64,000 nt of DNA, taken from the NCBI GenBank assembly GCA_041391425.1, contig JAWKNZ010000012.1, positions 1-64,000 of the forward strand. The letters are read 5' to 3'. How positions within the stretch are numbered: the first letter of the stretch is position 1; each line of letters starts with the position of its first letter. Positions 38,187 to 48,815 of the stretch are shown one piece after another. This stretch comes from JAWKNZ01 sp041391425. Its GTDB lineage: Bacteria > Bdellovibrionota_B > Oligoflexia > Oligoflexales > JAWKNZ01. The translations under genes were made by a program, and so were the position numbers. The notes under the pieces were generated by a model. That model was not told the origin of the DNA. It saw only the letters and a list, made by a program, of their open reading frames with translations, and did no database searches.

Positions 38187-39191
38187 TCAATACCTCACTC
38201 TAAGTGATTGATTAGCATCTTTCCCACAGACAATTTTTCCATTTCGAAAAAGAGCTCCGCATTTTCCATATTTAATAACCGTAGATGCTGTCAATGGAAG
38301 CCTATAATTGTTTATCTCAGCATTTTTAGATAACCTAAAAATCAATTCATATATAACATCTTGGATCTTCTCCATATCCCTACCTTTAGTATTTACATAC
38401 TTTTCTGGCCATTTTATCGCCAAAAAAGTCGAAAACCTATCCTCGATCAACTCTCGAGTAATTCCGGCTATGCCGTATCTTCTCAATCGTTGGCAATCTC
38501 CTTTAAGATATGGGCCATGATCCCCCATAATCAAAATCAATGGATCATCATCTTTCTCAAGAATATTATTTATATCTGCTAGCATTTCTTCATTCGCCTT
38601 GGCTAGTCTTTCACTAAAGAGATCTATCTCATTTTCTAGACATTTCCCAGAAAACTGAGCATGCCCAGGTCCAGTATGTGAGTAAAAAAACCTCGGGCTA
38701 TCAGAATCAATTCGTAAGTACTTCTTTTTTTGTTTCAAATAGGCATTATAGGAAAAGGACGAAGTTGAGTTATTTTCAACAGCCTTAAGCTGCCCCTTAG
38801 CAATTGAATGAAGAAGATCTAGTGGTACATTATCACTAATCGGGTTCGGCAAAATTTTAGTCGGATTAAAAAAATCAAAACCATTTCTTGTGAAATAATG
38901 ATCACGAAAAACATAATAACGGTCGTAACCATTATTAAGCAATAAATTATTGAAGGAGCTAATACTTCCTCCTAATTCTAGCACTTTACTCATACTTCCA
39001 ATTGAATAGCCCGCTATTGAATAAATATCCTTTTGTATACGAAATCCCATATCCTTCAATTTTTGTTCATGACTAAAATTCTCTATACCATAATTTTTTT
39101 TGAGCATATCAGCATCTTGATAAGAATCATAAACAAGTAGATAAATATTAGGAGTCGATTCAAACTTTATGTGCTTTAAATGAGCAGGCAA
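38187..39191 (-). pseudogene. Sulfatase-like protein lacking its N-terminal membrane part
   Basis: The readable part (334 residues from TTG 39191; open upstream only to a TGA near 39216) is the C-terminal catalytic half of a sulfatase/phosphoethanolamine-transferase-like protein. It has NIYLLVYDSYQDADML (metal-binding Asp region), YSIGSMSKVL, FYSHTGPGHAQFSG and LILIMGDHGPYLKG, the typical GDHG block. Such proteins normally start with several TM helices. None is in frame, but hydrophobic pieces occur just upstream in other frames (39249-39461). It is probably a pseudogene relic. A free-standing soluble form is less likely because no signal peptide is present. Confidence 0.65.
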
Positions 39192-39542
39192 AGAATTTAA
39201 AAACCTGTCGCCTAATCAAAAGACTTTGACCATATATTTGATAAATGTTTAAAAATATAAGAGATAGCAGTACAAAGGAAAAATTAAAATATTTTTCTCA
39301 ATTAAAAAACGGAAGAAGCAGATGAAAAAGTTAGCAAAGAAAAAAAGAAATATAGCAAAATTATTATCTAAATTTAGAGCAAGTAAGTTTGTAAATTTAG
39401 GTAATAATAACACCGGATAGAAAAAACAGTTGTAATTATTATTATTTGATTTTTTTTGCAATGCTTTATTGAATATAATTGTACATGTAAGAAACGTGAA
39501 AACAAATACACCTATAATATAGCCTAAAAAATTTTATTCCAG

Positions 39543-40370
39543 TTACAATGTTAGTATCGATATATTGTGATTGATATAGTCAAACCCTAGTAAAATCAAT
39601 AAAAACACAACAGGAATAAAAGCACTAAATCTCAGCTTAGATTTTTTCTCAAGATTTTTTGTTATAAATGCAATTGCTAAAAATATAAGAATAATTATTC
39701 CAAGAAATATTTTAGCTAATAAATGTTAAGCCTAAAAGCAGTCCCAAAAGGAGCAAAATAAAATAGTAAAAGATATCTTGTATCCCTTATTCCTCTAACA
39801 GAAGTAAAAGATCCCATTTAGATAAGACAAGAGCAAAATGTAATTACGGATACAATTAAATAAGCATTATAAGAAAACGAAGCATGGTCAACAAATACCA
39901 GAGCATAAAAAGACAGCAGAGCGACATACAATGCTATCGTATAAAATTGAGTTGAATTTAGATATTTAAATTTATATATGAGTCTGTTAACAGCGTTAGC
40001 TATAGGCTTAAGCGATAAACTCCTCCAGTTTAAACAAAGTTGCAGTACTGAATTGAAAAATTAGACAAAGTCCAATACAACAACAGATTTGATGAATAGT
40101 CGTAGAGTAGCAGGAAAAAACAAAGCCCATCTTAGCTGCTGAGAAAAATTTTTCAGAATATTCTTCATTATTTATTAAAGCAAAAGGAATAAGATTCAAA
40201 AACCGCCATAACAATCGGTAAGGCATTATATCCAAAAGCAATCGATCAGGAAGACTCAGATCTTTTATTATGCCATATGACACACCAACAAAGTTAGGAT
40301 TAGAATCTAAAAACTTAAAGACAACATAAAAACAGGTAATTGTATAATGATTGCTAGGGATGCTTTAAGA
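39543..40370 (-). pseudogene. Decayed polytopic membrane protein
   Basis: Minus-strand pieces read, in order: LKASLAIIIQLPVFMLSL, FLDSNPNFVGVSYGIIKD, a long piece from LKPIANAVNRLIYKFK through FYTIALYVALLSFYALVFV to a TAA near 39820, GSFTSVRGIRDTRYLLLFYF to a TAG near 39722, and AKIFLGIIILIFLAIAFIT ending at 39543. This is a multi-TM protein with at least two in-frame stops and several frame changes. It could be a polymerase, an acyltransferase or the missing N-terminal part of the sulfatase-like gene. Confidence 0.5.
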
Positions 40371-40519
40371 GATGATGTTTGTTTATAGCCATATCACAGA
40401 ATTTCCCTTTATCTGAAAAAATTGCTTGCGATCTGCATAATGTTTTTTTATCCCAGCAATTTCCTTTTTTATACATATTCTCAAATTTTTTGCATGCGCC
40501 CCTTTCCATGCATAAATCC

Positions 40520-40833
40520 CTAAATGCACAGGCAATAACACAAAAACACGAGCAAATTAAGAATAACCAAAAACTGTCCAGGAGACTTCCCCTTGAGCAA
40601 TAATAAAAGTATAAAAGCTTCCATTTGATCCAATAACTCTCTCCGCCTATCAAATAATGACTATATATAAAATGGTTTTTGACAAATTCTCTTCAATATG
40701 ATCGCTATTTTATACTTGCCGTTACCCCCCAGATCCAATGACTGAAGGCCGTACGGTCTGGTATAGTATATTTCGACTCCATGAAGCATCACTGAGGCAG
40801 AAAAAATAATGTCACAATAATTACTTTCAAAGA
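40520..40833 (-). pseudogene. Remnant of a soluble coding sequence with in-frame TAG
   Basis: One minus frame reads IFESNYCDIIFSASVMLHG, VEIYYTRPYGLQSLDLGG, then KRICQKPFYI, TAG (40671-40673), and continues in the same frame with SLFDRRRELLDQMEAFIL to a TAG at 40520. The composition looks coding. The ending is faintly like the C-termini of capsule glycosyltransferases, but I cannot name the family. Confidence 0.35.
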
Positions 40834-41275
40834 TCTACCCACAACTCGAACTTACTCAAAATATCGCTCTCATCATAAATTCTCCTCGATACATCCATTG
40901 TTTGCTAATTCTAAACAGTTAGTTACTCATCAAATTTTGAATGAGAGATATACAAGACCTCATTACTCTACAAAGCTATCTTTCAAGCACACCAATTTCT
41001 AGATAAACTGACCCGTTTAAAAAATCCTCGTATTCTTGCTGTATACAAAACTAATTAACCCAAAGGGAACATACACCAATAATCCCTAAAGGATTTCTCA
41101 AATTACACTATACTCATTAAGCAATATTAAATGTTAAAAAATTCTCACTTGCTAATAAAAAAGCTCTATATATCACTCCCTTTGCAGTATATTAGCATAC
41201 CGTTATTTTCCAAAACATATAGGCCTTTCCCATTAAATGGCATATATTTCACAGAACCACCAGAAATGAAAATTT

Positions 41276-42091
41276 TTACTTATAAAACACACGATTCATA
41301 AATTTTTGTTGTAGCTGCTCTCTATATAAAGATTGAATAACATAAGAAGAAAGAAACAAGGGGATCAGAAAAATATTTTTATTATTTTCAAGGTGGCTCT
41401 TCAAAACTCTATATACTTTACCTAACTGTTTTAATTTAGACCTTGAGATTCCATCTCTATGCACACGATAATTCATAAGCGGAGCTTTTATTCTAATACT
41501 TTTAAGTGATGGTTTCGAGCGGTGTAAATCCAACCATAATTTATAATCCTCTACCGCAGCATATTTTACATCTTCATCGAATTTAAGATTCTTAAGAATA
41601 TCCTTGCGCAACATAACAGCAGACGTATTAATTTTATTTTTCATTAGCAAATCAAAATATTTTATATCACTTATATTTTTTTCAGCATTTTTGACCTCTT
41701 TTACAAGTGGCGTTTCCATAAAACTGACTTTCTCTCCTGAGCTAAAGTCAGCAGATTCATCCTCCATAATTCTATATTGCATCGATAATTTATTTACTGG
41801 CCAAATATCATCACTATCCAGAAAACAAATATACTTCCCCTGAGCTATATTAATTCCATAATTTCTGGGGCCAGCGGGCCCTCTCGTATTAACCGGCATT
41901 TTAAACAACTTAACTCTAGAGTCTAATCGCGCTAACCCAGCGACAACTTCATAAGTATTATCCGTCGAACAATCGTCAACCGCAAGGACTTCCCAATCAG
42001 TAAAATCCTGACCAACGACCGATCCAATCGTCTCTTTAATGTATTGATCACAATTATACATAGGTATAATAACAGAAATTATAGGCTTCAA
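41276..42091 (-). CDS. GT2-family glycosyltransferase
   Basis: This 271-residue GT-A enzyme has the start ISVIIPMYNCDQYIKETIGSVVGQ, the nucleotide Asp in VDDCSTDNT, the metal-binding FLDSDDIW, and VEDYKLWLDL further on. It adds a sugar to a lipid-linked glycan at the cytoplasmic face. It ends directly at the border of the decayed region and overlaps nothing. The gene itself is whole. Confidence 0.92.
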   Translation of the reverse strand: MKPIISVIIPMYNCDQYIKETIGSVVGQDFTDWEVLAVDDCSTDNTYEVVAGLARLDSRVKLFKMPVNTRGPAGPRNYGINIAQGKYICFLDSDDIWPVNKLSMQYRIMEDESADFSSGEKVSFMETPLVKEVKNAEKNISDIKYFDLLMKNKINTSAVMLRKDILKNLKFDEDVKYAAVEDYKLWLDLHRSKPSLKSIRIKAPLMNYRVHRDGISRSKLKQLGKVYRVLKSHLENNKNIFLIPLFLSSYVIQSLYREQLQQKFMNRVFYK

Positions 42092-42101
42092 TCAGATTCC
42101 C

Positions 42102-43679
42102 TTATCCTTTCTTAAGATCCCCACGTGGCTGTAAATTTCTTGCCCTATCAATCCAACGTAAACCAAATCGCCTTTTTTCCTTATTAAACATTTCAGCATT
42201 CACAGGATACGGAGCAAATTTAAAATCCATCCAATCCTGATGAGTAATTCTCTCAATAACACTATCCTCTCCTTCACAATTTTGGGAAAAATCAATGTCA
42301 TCAGGATTCAACTGGCCTAAGTCAACCATGTCTAAAATACGCTTTACATCTAATAAATTGCCATAGACATATTCAGTGGTCGTCCTTGCTACAATATTTG
42401 ACTTAAATAAAGCATAACGATCAGCAAACAGATACACAAACCGTAACGTATGTCTGATAATATCATTTACTTCTAGCCAATGATGCGTATGCGGAGAAAA
42501 GGCATCAAGATCATCATAATTAGTAATGACTTTAAGAAAATCCGCAGTATCATAATGGCATTTACTTACACAAACGATCTTTTTTCCCAATATCCCCGCT
42601 TCATATGCAGCAGAACTACCATTTACAATTACATAATCGCATTGTTCTATCAAAGAAGCTGTATCAGTATTGTCATTGCTATCAAGAAATGCATAACCTC
42701 TCTCGGAACACCACTTCTTATAATATGTTTCAATTTGACTTCCACCAACGCTGCCAATGAGCTGCCCCCAGTTAGGGTGACCCCTAACCACACAGTCAAC
42801 CTCACCATTATCAAATTTACTAATCAACTTGTCAAAAATTGAAAGATACTCAACCCAAGGATTAGACCAATCTGGATGAGATAATTGTTCATTTTTACTA
42901 GAAGGTATGATTAAAATTTTCTTTTTATTTGTAGCCTTATGTGATGGCCAAGGTCGTGATTTTGATTCCGTATTATATTGCCGCCATTCCAACACATTGT
43001 TCTTAAAAAATCGACTAATAATATACGAAGCGGCTTTTTGCGCCTGTATTTTGGTTAATGGTTTCGAAAGAAAAGTACGCGAAAGCTTTCTCAAGTCAGT
43101 AAGAGATAAACAATTGCCAGATAAGTTCAATTGAAGTCCATGGCCAAACCAAGTTCTTTCAACAGTAATACACTTAATACTCAAGTCTTGACACGCCTCT
43201 AACACTGCCCTGGTAATATCCATTCTTCCATTAAACAAAAAGACATATTGAATCTTATTATCAGACAACCATTTTTTCGCGTTTGCATAGACTATACTAA
43301 CAGACGGTCGCAATTTCGACTGAAATTTAGTCACGCCACTAGACTCAAAGTCTTTCGGGTCCTCTACTCTCGTTAACGTATAAGAGCTCGATAAGCTCAT
43401 TTTATCCAAATCAGCATCAGATAGTTCTGATCTCAAATCAGAGCTAATAGAAGTAAAATTGCCTTGTAAATACGTTCGCATTCCACCAAGAGAGCATTTT
43501 GCACATTCCGTCCATTTAAGTGCGGGAGCTTTAATCTCTAAATTATAACAACTATTTAAAGCCCACAAACAATCCAAATAAAAAAGGTCATGTCCGTCTG
43601 CTATAAAGCTCTTAGCTAAAAAGCTCATATGTTCGACATGAGGTCTAAAGGGAAAGAAATTACAAATTCCAATTTTCAT
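42102..43679 (-). CDS. Capsule/GT-B-like glycan biosynthesis protein
   Basis: This is a 525-residue cytoplasmic protein. The C-terminal half has a KpsC/KpsS-like GT-B pattern: KKILIIPSSKNEQLSHPDW, CVVRGHPNWG, and CDYVIVNGSSAAYEAGILGKKIV. The N-terminal half starts MKIGICNFFPFRPHVEHMSFLAK and includes a CAKCS motif. It is likely a glycosyltransferase. The donor is unknown; the neighbouring UDP-xylose-synthase-like gene hints at a pentose but does not prove it. It starts 10 bases upstream of the GT2 gene, so the two are co-transcribed. Confidence 0.65.
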   Translation of the reverse strand: MKIGICNFFPFRPHVEHMSFLAKSFIADGHDLFYLDCLWALNSCYNLEIKAPALKWTECAKCSLGGMRTYLQGNFTSISSDLRSELSDADLDKMSLSSSYTLTRVEDPKDFESSGVTKFQSKLRPSVSIVYANAKKWLSDNKIQYVFLFNGRMDITRAVLEACQDLSIKCITVERTWFGHGLQLNLSGNCLSLTDLRKLSRTFLSKPLTKIQAQKAASYIISRFFKNNVLEWRQYNTESKSRPWPSHKATNKKKILIIPSSKNEQLSHPDWSNPWVEYLSIFDKLISKFDNGEVDCVVRGHPNWGQLIGSVGGSQIETYYKKWCSERGYAFLDSNDNTDTASLIEQCDYVIVNGSSAAYEAGILGKKIVCVSKCHYDTADFLKVITNYDDLDAFSPHTHHWLEVNDIIRHTLRFVYLFADRYALFKSNIVARTTTEYVYGNLLDVKRILDMVDLGQLNPDDIDFSQNCEGEDSVIERITHQDWMDFKFAPYPVNAEMFNKEKRRFGLRWIDRARNLQPRGDLKKG

Positions 43680-43796
43680 ATATGCAGTCTTTAAATTGAT
43701 TTAAATAACTTAAAAAATCAAATATGCCGCTAACGGACATACACTACCATACCAAACTTTCTTGAGCTGATTTTGATTATAGAAGTTTTGTACTCA

Positions 43797-44780
43797 CTAA
43801 CTTTTATAACACTTTCGAAAGTAATCAATGGTATAATTTAACCCTTCATCTAAACTTATTTTTGGCCTCCAATCCAAAATATCTCTTGCCAGAGTTAAAT
43901 CTGGCTTTCGTTTTTTCGGATCATCAGTAGGTAAGGTCTTAAATTCTATTTTAGACTCTGAATTAATCTTTTCTAAAATCTTATTAGCGACATCCAACAT
44001 AGTATATTCTGTGTCGTTACCTATATTGATTGGACCTACCGACTCTTTTTCAAAAAGAGAAAATTTGTGTATGACATCAATTAAGTCGCTTGCAAAGCAA
44101 AACGAACGAGTTTGCATACCATCGCCGTATATAGTTAAATTATTTGAACACAATGCCTGAGTTATAAAATTACTTATAACACGCCCATCATCTGCCGCCA
44201 TAAAAGGGCCATAAGTGTTAAATATCCTCACAACCTTTACATCAAGCTGGTATTGGCGGACAAAATCAAAACAAAGAGCTTCAGCAGCACGCTTTCCTTC
44301 ATCATAGCAGCTACGAATTCCAATAGGGTTAACGTTACCCCAATAAGATTCTTTTTGAGGGTGAATATCTGGATCGCCATATACTTCAGATGTACTTGCC
44401 TGTAGAAAGCGCGCTTTCTTGTCTTTAGCTAAATTAAGCAAATTCAAGGTGCCGATCACACTAGTCTTCATTGTTTTGACAGGGTCACATTGGTAGTGGA
44501 TCGGGCTAGCTGGACAGGCAAAGTTCAGAATCAACTCAACTTCTATATCAATTGGTTCAATTACATCATGTCTAATAACGTGGAAATTAGCATTATTTTG
44601 AAAATCATAAATGTTATTGTAACTGCCAGTATAAAAGTTATCCAAACACAGCACTTCCCAGCCTTCGTCAAGATATCGTTTACATAAATGTCTGCCTAAA
44701 AATCCAGCTCCTCCAGTAATCAACACCCTAGGTAAGCCACTTCCCCGTCTTCTCTGCATTATTAACCCCTTCGCAGCCAT
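43797..44780 (-). CDS. UDP-glucuronate decarboxylase (UDP-xylose synthase)-like
   Basis: This is a 327-residue extended short-chain dehydrogenase. It has the NAD loop GGAGFLGRHL, the LDNFYTGSYNNI block, LNFACPASPIHYQ and STSEVYGDP, and RSCYDEGKRAAEALCFDF with catalytic Tyr and Lys. RIFNTYGPFMAADDGRVISNF follows. The ACPASP and YDEGKR patterns are typical of Uxs, which makes UDP-xylose from UDP-glucuronate. Met8 (MQRRRGSG) is an alternative start. It is divergent from pseB. Confidence 0.87.
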   Translation of the reverse strand: MAAKGLIMQRRRGSGLPRVLITGGAGFLGRHLCKRYLDEGWEVLCLDNFYTGSYNNIYDFQNNANFHVIRHDVIEPIDIEVELILNFACPASPIHYQCDPVKTMKTSVIGTLNLLNLAKDKKARFLQASTSEVYGDPDIHPQKESYWGNVNPIGIRSCYDEGKRAAEALCFDFVRQYQLDVKVVRIFNTYGPFMAADDGRVISNFITQALCSNNLTIYGDGMQTRSFCFASDLIDVIHKFSLFEKESVGPINIGNDTEYTMLDVANKILEKINSESKIEFKTLPTDDPKKRKPDLTLARDILDWRPKISLDEGLNYTIDYFRKCYKS

Positions 44781-45053
44781 GCTTCGAAAGCAATCCCAGC
44801 TATTAGCTTAATTATATAAATAATATCAGAATAATGCCCAAAATTCGCGCAGAGCATGCTCTGCATCTATTTTCGACTTCAAGCAATTAGTTATAAGCCA
44901 CCAATTCAACCATACTCTACTAAAAAATTTTAACTTTAACAAAATAATGCTATCTTACTATCGAATTAATATATTTGCTGTATTAATCTAACCCAGCAAA
45001 AGCTGTCGATATAGAATATCCGCTTGAAGTAAAAATTATATCCTGGAGGGTTA

Positions 45054-46073
45054 ATGTTTAATAAAAAATCAATTTTAATTACCGGTGGAACAGGTAGCTT
45101 TGGAAAACGTTTTGTCAAACGTATTTTACAAAATTTTAGCCCAAATAGAATTATAATATTTAGCCGAGATGAGCTTAAACAATATGAAATGCAAAAAATT
45201 TACCCCACAGAAAAATATCCCTGCATGAGATACTTCATAGGCGATGTGCGTGATTATGATCGTTTATTAATGGCATTAAGAGGTGTGGATTTCGTCATTC
45301 ACGCAGCAGCATTAAAGCATGTCAACGTCGCTGAATACAATCCATTCGAATTTATTAAGACCAATATAAATGGCGCCGAAAACGTAATCCAAGCATGCGT
45401 AGAAAGGCGCGTTGAAAAAGTCGTCGCCCTCTCCACAGACAAAGCCTGTAATCCGATCAACCTATATGGAGCAACAAAACTATGCTCTGATAAAAGTTTT
45501 GTCGCTGGCAACGCATACTCAGGCTCTGAGGGCACGCGCTTTTCTGTTGTGCGTTATGGAAACGTGATTGGTTCTAGGGGAAGTGTAATTCCATTCTTTT
45601 TACAAAAAATAGAATCAGGCATCATTCCAATCACAGATGATAGAATGACCCGTTTTCTCATCACCTTAGACCAGGGGGTAGATCTAGTCTTTAAGGCCTT
45701 TAACAATGCCAAAGGTGGTGAAATTTTCATTCCTAAAATCCCAAGTATAAAAATTACAGACTTAGCGTCCACAATAGCACCTAGCTGCAAACAAGAAGTT
45801 ATTGGAATTAGGCCAGGAGAAAAACTCCACGAGGCAATGATCGGACCTGACGACGCATTAAACACCGTCGATATGGGCGAGTATTTTGTAATACTACCAA
45901 CGATTAGCTACGGGGATGAGCGTCTGAGTTATTATAAAACGAATGGCAAACCAGTTGAAAATGGTTTTAGTTATACATCAGAAAATAATAGCGAATGGAT
46001 GACCAGCAAAGAACTTCTCTCGCTCCTAGAACAATTCGAGCATCGAGGTAGTGAATTAGTTTATAGGGACTAA
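45054..46073 (+). CDS. pseB: UDP-GlcNAc 4,6-dehydratase (inverting)
   Basis: PseB performs the first step to pseudaminic acid by C4 oxidation, C6 dehydration and C5 inversion of UDP-GlcNAc. The 339-residue protein has GGTGSFGKRF (NADP loop), FSRDELKQYEMQK, HAAALKHVNVAEYNP and ALSTDKACNPINLYGATKL, which are the PseB/FlaA1 motifs. A strong Shine-Dalgarno (TGGAGGG) precedes the ATG. It is the first gene of pseB-pseG-pseC, and the stop overlaps the pseG start as TAATG. Intact. Confidence 0.95.
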   Translation: MFNKKSILITGGTGSFGKRFVKRILQNFSPNRIIIFSRDELKQYEMQKIYPTEKYPCMRYFIGDVRDYDRLLMALRGVDFVIHAAALKHVNVAEYNPFEFIKTNINGAENVIQACVERRVEKVVALSTDKACNPINLYGATKLCSDKSFVAGNAYSGSEGTRFSVVRYGNVIGSRGSVIPFFLQKIESGIIPITDDRMTRFLITLDQGVDLVFKAFNNAKGGEIFIPKIPSIKITDLASTIAPSCKQEVIGIRPGEKLHEAMIGPDDALNTVDMGEYFVILPTISYGDERLSYYKTNGKPVENGFSYTSENNSEWMTSKELLSLLEQFEHRGSELVYRD

Positions 46074-47185
46074 TGGCCTTGAATTTTCTATTTCGAGCGG
46101 ATGCCTCAACAACGATTGGCAGCGGTCATGTAATGCGCTGCCTACGTTTGGCCAATAAACTTCAAAATGAAGGCCACCAAATTTTTTTCTTTCAAAGAGA
46201 CTTAAATGGAAACTTGATCGAATTTACTATTGACCAAGGTATTAATACAATTAAGTTAGAAAGAACTAGTGGCAACAAAAGTACTTCAGAAAAATCCTTT
46301 TATGCAAACTGGCTTGAAGTAGCACAAGGTGTCGATGCCAGCCAATGCTCAGAGGCTATAAAGAAACTTCCGCCAATTGACTGGATTGTAGTCGATCATT
46401 ACGCCCTAGACATTGAATGGGAAACAGCAGTAAATCCTGGAAAGTATAAAATCTTAGTGATAGACGACCTTGCCAATAGAAAGCATAACTGCGACCTCTT
46501 AGTTGATCAAAACTTCTACCTAAACATGAATACCCGTTACTCCACTTTAGTTCCCCCAGAATGTAAGCTCCTATTAGGACCTCAATTCGCTATAATGGAT
46601 ACAAGTTTTCAGGAATATCATCTTTCCTACCCATTAAGAAATGATACGAATAAGAAAGAAATTAAAAATATCCTCGTTTATTTTGGAGGTGTTGATATTT
46701 CTAATGAATCACTAAAAGTCATAGATGCAATATCAAAGTCTGATGTTTTAAAAAAGTTCGATTTCCATTTCATTATTGGTTTGAAAAATCCACATAGAAA
46801 GAAGATATTAAACCTAACCAAATTTATTAGGAATATTAACACATACGATTTTATAAAAAATATGGCCCAATTTATGGAGCAAATTGATATTTGCATAGGT
46901 GCAGGTGGAACCACAACTTGGGAAAGAGCATGCCTTGGTATACCAATGCTCTTAGTGAGCATAGCACATAACCAAGAGAAAATATGTCAAGATCTCGCGC
47001 AAGATGGATATATTGACTATCTCGGACAAGCCGATAAAATTGACTCGACCGTTTGGCAAAAGGCTTTAGAAGAATTCTTAACATCTCCCATAAAGCATAG
47101 TATCATGTCGGAAAAGCTCAGAAATTTAACAGCAGGTAAAGGCTTATCCATAATCACATCACAGCTACTCTCTTTTGAAAGGTAA
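46073..47185 (+). CDS. pseG: UDP-diacetamido-altrose hydrolase
   Basis: PseG removes UDP from UDP-2,4-diacetamido-2,4,6-trideoxy-altrose. The 370-residue GT-B-fold hydrolase has FRADASTTIGSGHVMRCLRLA near the start, with the catalytic His in GSGHVMRC. Further features are DWIVVDHYALD, LLVDQN, LVYFGGVDISN-like, and GAGGTTTWERACLGIPMLLVS. The gene order pseB-pseG-pseC is less common than pseB-pseC first. Intact. Confidence 0.93.
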   Translation: MALNFLFRADASTTIGSGHVMRCLRLANKLQNEGHQIFFFQRDLNGNLIEFTIDQGINTIKLERTSGNKSTSEKSFYANWLEVAQGVDASQCSEAIKKLPPIDWIVVDHYALDIEWETAVNPGKYKILVIDDLANRKHNCDLLVDQNFYLNMNTRYSTLVPPECKLLLGPQFAIMDTSFQEYHLSYPLRNDTNKKEIKNILVYFGGVDISNESLKVIDAISKSDVLKKFDFHFIIGLKNPHRKKILNLTKFIRNINTYDFIKNMAQFMEQIDICIGAGGTTTWERACLGIPMLLVSIAHNQEKICQDLAQDGYIDYLGQADKIDSTVWQKALEEFLTSPIKHSIMSEKLRNLTAGKGLSIITSQLLSFER

Positions 47186-47191
47186 TTGCAT

Positions 47192-48415
47192 ATGAATCCC
47201 ATAACAGGATATGGAAAACAATCCATTGACGAGGACGACATTAAGGCAGTCATAGAAGTCTTGACCGGACAGTACCTTACTCAAGGACCTTCTGTTGCCA
47301 ATTTCGAAAATGAATTAGCCAAATATCTCGATTGTAAGCATGCAATCGCTCTATCAAACGGAACAACTGCTCTGCATTTAGCAGCATTAGCTCTCAATCT
47401 TGGTAAGGGTGACGCCGTTATTGTGCCAGGTTTGACATTCGCAGCTACTGCCAATGCCGTCCTCTATACAGGAGCTACTCCCGTTTTCGCAGATATAGAC
47501 AACGCAACCTGGGGTCTCGATGTTTGTTCTGTCAAAAAGGCCATTTCGCTAGCAAAAGAAAACGAGCTAACTGTAAAAGCTATTTTTCCAGTCCATTTTG
47601 GTGGAACTCCAGTTAATATAAGCGAACTATATTCATTAGCTAAAACTGAAAATATAAAAATAGTTGAAGACGCCTGTCATGCACTGGGGGCAGAATACAA
47701 ACTCAAAGAAAGTCTAAACTTCTCAAAAGTAGGTAGTGGCGATTTAGCAGATCTATCGATATTCAGCTTCCATCCGGTAAAGCATATAACAACTGGAGAA
47801 GGTGGCGCAATTACAACCAATGATGACAAATTAGCACATAAGATACAAATGCTAAGAACACATGGAATGACTAAAGACTCTGACAATTTCCAGAACACTG
47901 AGCTCGGTTTTGATCCTAATAGTAAAAAGGCTAATATTTGGTATATGGAAATGCATGAATTAGGATACAATTACCGATTATCTGACATTCAGGCCGCCCT
48001 TGGAGCAAGCCAAATAAAAAAAGCAGGGAAATTTTTAGCAAATCGTCGAAAATTAGCTGAGCTTTACAGAGAAGAGCTTAAAAGCTGTGATTTTCTTTCA
48101 ATGCCTCAAGGAGATACTCACTTAACTAAAAATGCTTATCACCTATTTCCCCTTGCAATCGAATTTGAAAAAATAAAACAAACTCGCAACGAAGTCATGT
48201 TAAAGCTTAAAGACAAAGGAATACCGACACAAGTACACTATTTACCTGTATACAATCACCCCTTTTACCAGCAAAACAAATCAAAGTGGTTATCAGTCGA
48301 TTGTGCAAGAACAGACTCAATTTATAAAAGGGAACTGTCCATTCCAATGTATCAGGATTTAAGCCAAGAGCAGGCTCAGTATGTCATCCACCATATTAAC
48401 CGCCTTGGTCGATAG
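47192..48415 (+). CDS. pseC: UDP-4-keto-6-deoxy-sugar aminotransferase
   Basis: PseC adds the 4-amino group with PLP and glutamate. The protein of about 407 residues belongs to the DegT/DnrJ/EryC1 family: NGTTALHLAALAL near the start, VPGLTFAATANAVLYTGATPVF, and VEDACHALGAEY. The PLP-lysine block is SIFSFHPVKHITTGEGG. I chose ATG 47192 (MNPITGYGKQSIDEDD) over the TTG 6 bases upstream. Its end carries an overlapping 41-codon frame (48381-48506) whose meaning is unclear. Confidence 0.94.
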   Translation: MNPITGYGKQSIDEDDIKAVIEVLTGQYLTQGPSVANFENELAKYLDCKHAIALSNGTTALHLAALALNLGKGDAVIVPGLTFAATANAVLYTGATPVFADIDNATWGLDVCSVKKAISLAKENELTVKAIFPVHFGGTPVNISELYSLAKTENIKIVEDACHALGAEYKLKESLNFSKVGSGDLADLSIFSFHPVKHITTGEGGAITTNDDKLAHKIQMLRTHGMTKDSDNFQNTELGFDPNSKKANIWYMEMHELGYNYRLSDIQAALGASQIKKAGKFLANRRKLAELYREELKSCDFLSMPQGDTHLTKNAYHLFPLAIEFEKIKQTRNEVMLKLKDKGIPTQVHYLPVYNHPFYQQNKSKWLSVDCARTDSIYKRELSIPMYQDLSQEQAQYVIHHINRLGR

Positions 48416-48815
48416 GGAGTATCCTGCCCCATACATAGGCTACGAAAGGTCAACGACAAGTCAAATAAAAACACTTGAACACGCATTAAAAACTAATAAT
48501 AGCTAAATTTTGATGCGTATGGTTAACCAAATGATCATAACCCATTATTAATTCATTATAAGTAATTTTACCCAAAGTCAAAATGGCCGCTTTTCATGGG
48601 CAACATTAAAATAAAGCAGCCTATAAAGAAGCTAGAATTCTACTGTTTAATCGTTTATAAGTAACAGCATACACAAAAAATTAAGTTAGACAGTATAATA
48701 ACTATAAACCGCTAAAAAATGACAAACTCCAAAAACCTTGCTAAATAAGGTCATAAGGATAATAGTCAAAAAATAACCCGAGTTGGATGGTAAAAAGTAA
48801 AGATAAGGCAAATTA
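48416..48815. other. Intergenic, possible short ORF at its start
   Basis: This 400-base spacer lies after pseC. A 41-codon frame (48381-48506) starts inside the end of pseC and runs into the spacer with a protein-like tail (IGYERSTTSQIKTLEHALK). It may be a relic of a neighbouring gene or chance. The rest shows no clear terminator or gene. Confidence 0.4.

Larger units (their letters stand above)
39219..41275 (-). other. Graveyard of decayed minus-strand coding sequence
   Basis: About 2 kb without an intact gene. Pieces of protein-like sequence appear in all minus frames, broken by frameshifts and in-frame stops: hydrophobic stretches (39249-39461 and 39543-40370), a soluble piece (40520-40833), and a short tail at 41165-41273. 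The tail (GKGLYVLENNGMLIYCKGSD) weakly resembles the C-terminus of the sulfatase-like gene. All lie in the same direction as the flanking island genes. Confidence 0.55.

Noticed and set aside
40354..40653. A 99-codon minus-strand ORF with many cysteines
   Set aside because: Another minus frame over the same DNA continues a coding-like piece (SLFDRRRELLDQMEAFIL), and this frame shows no plausible family or start signal.
48381..48506. A 41-codon frame overlapping the end of pseC
   Set aside because: No ribosome-binding site or recognisable family. Kept only as a note in the spacer entry.
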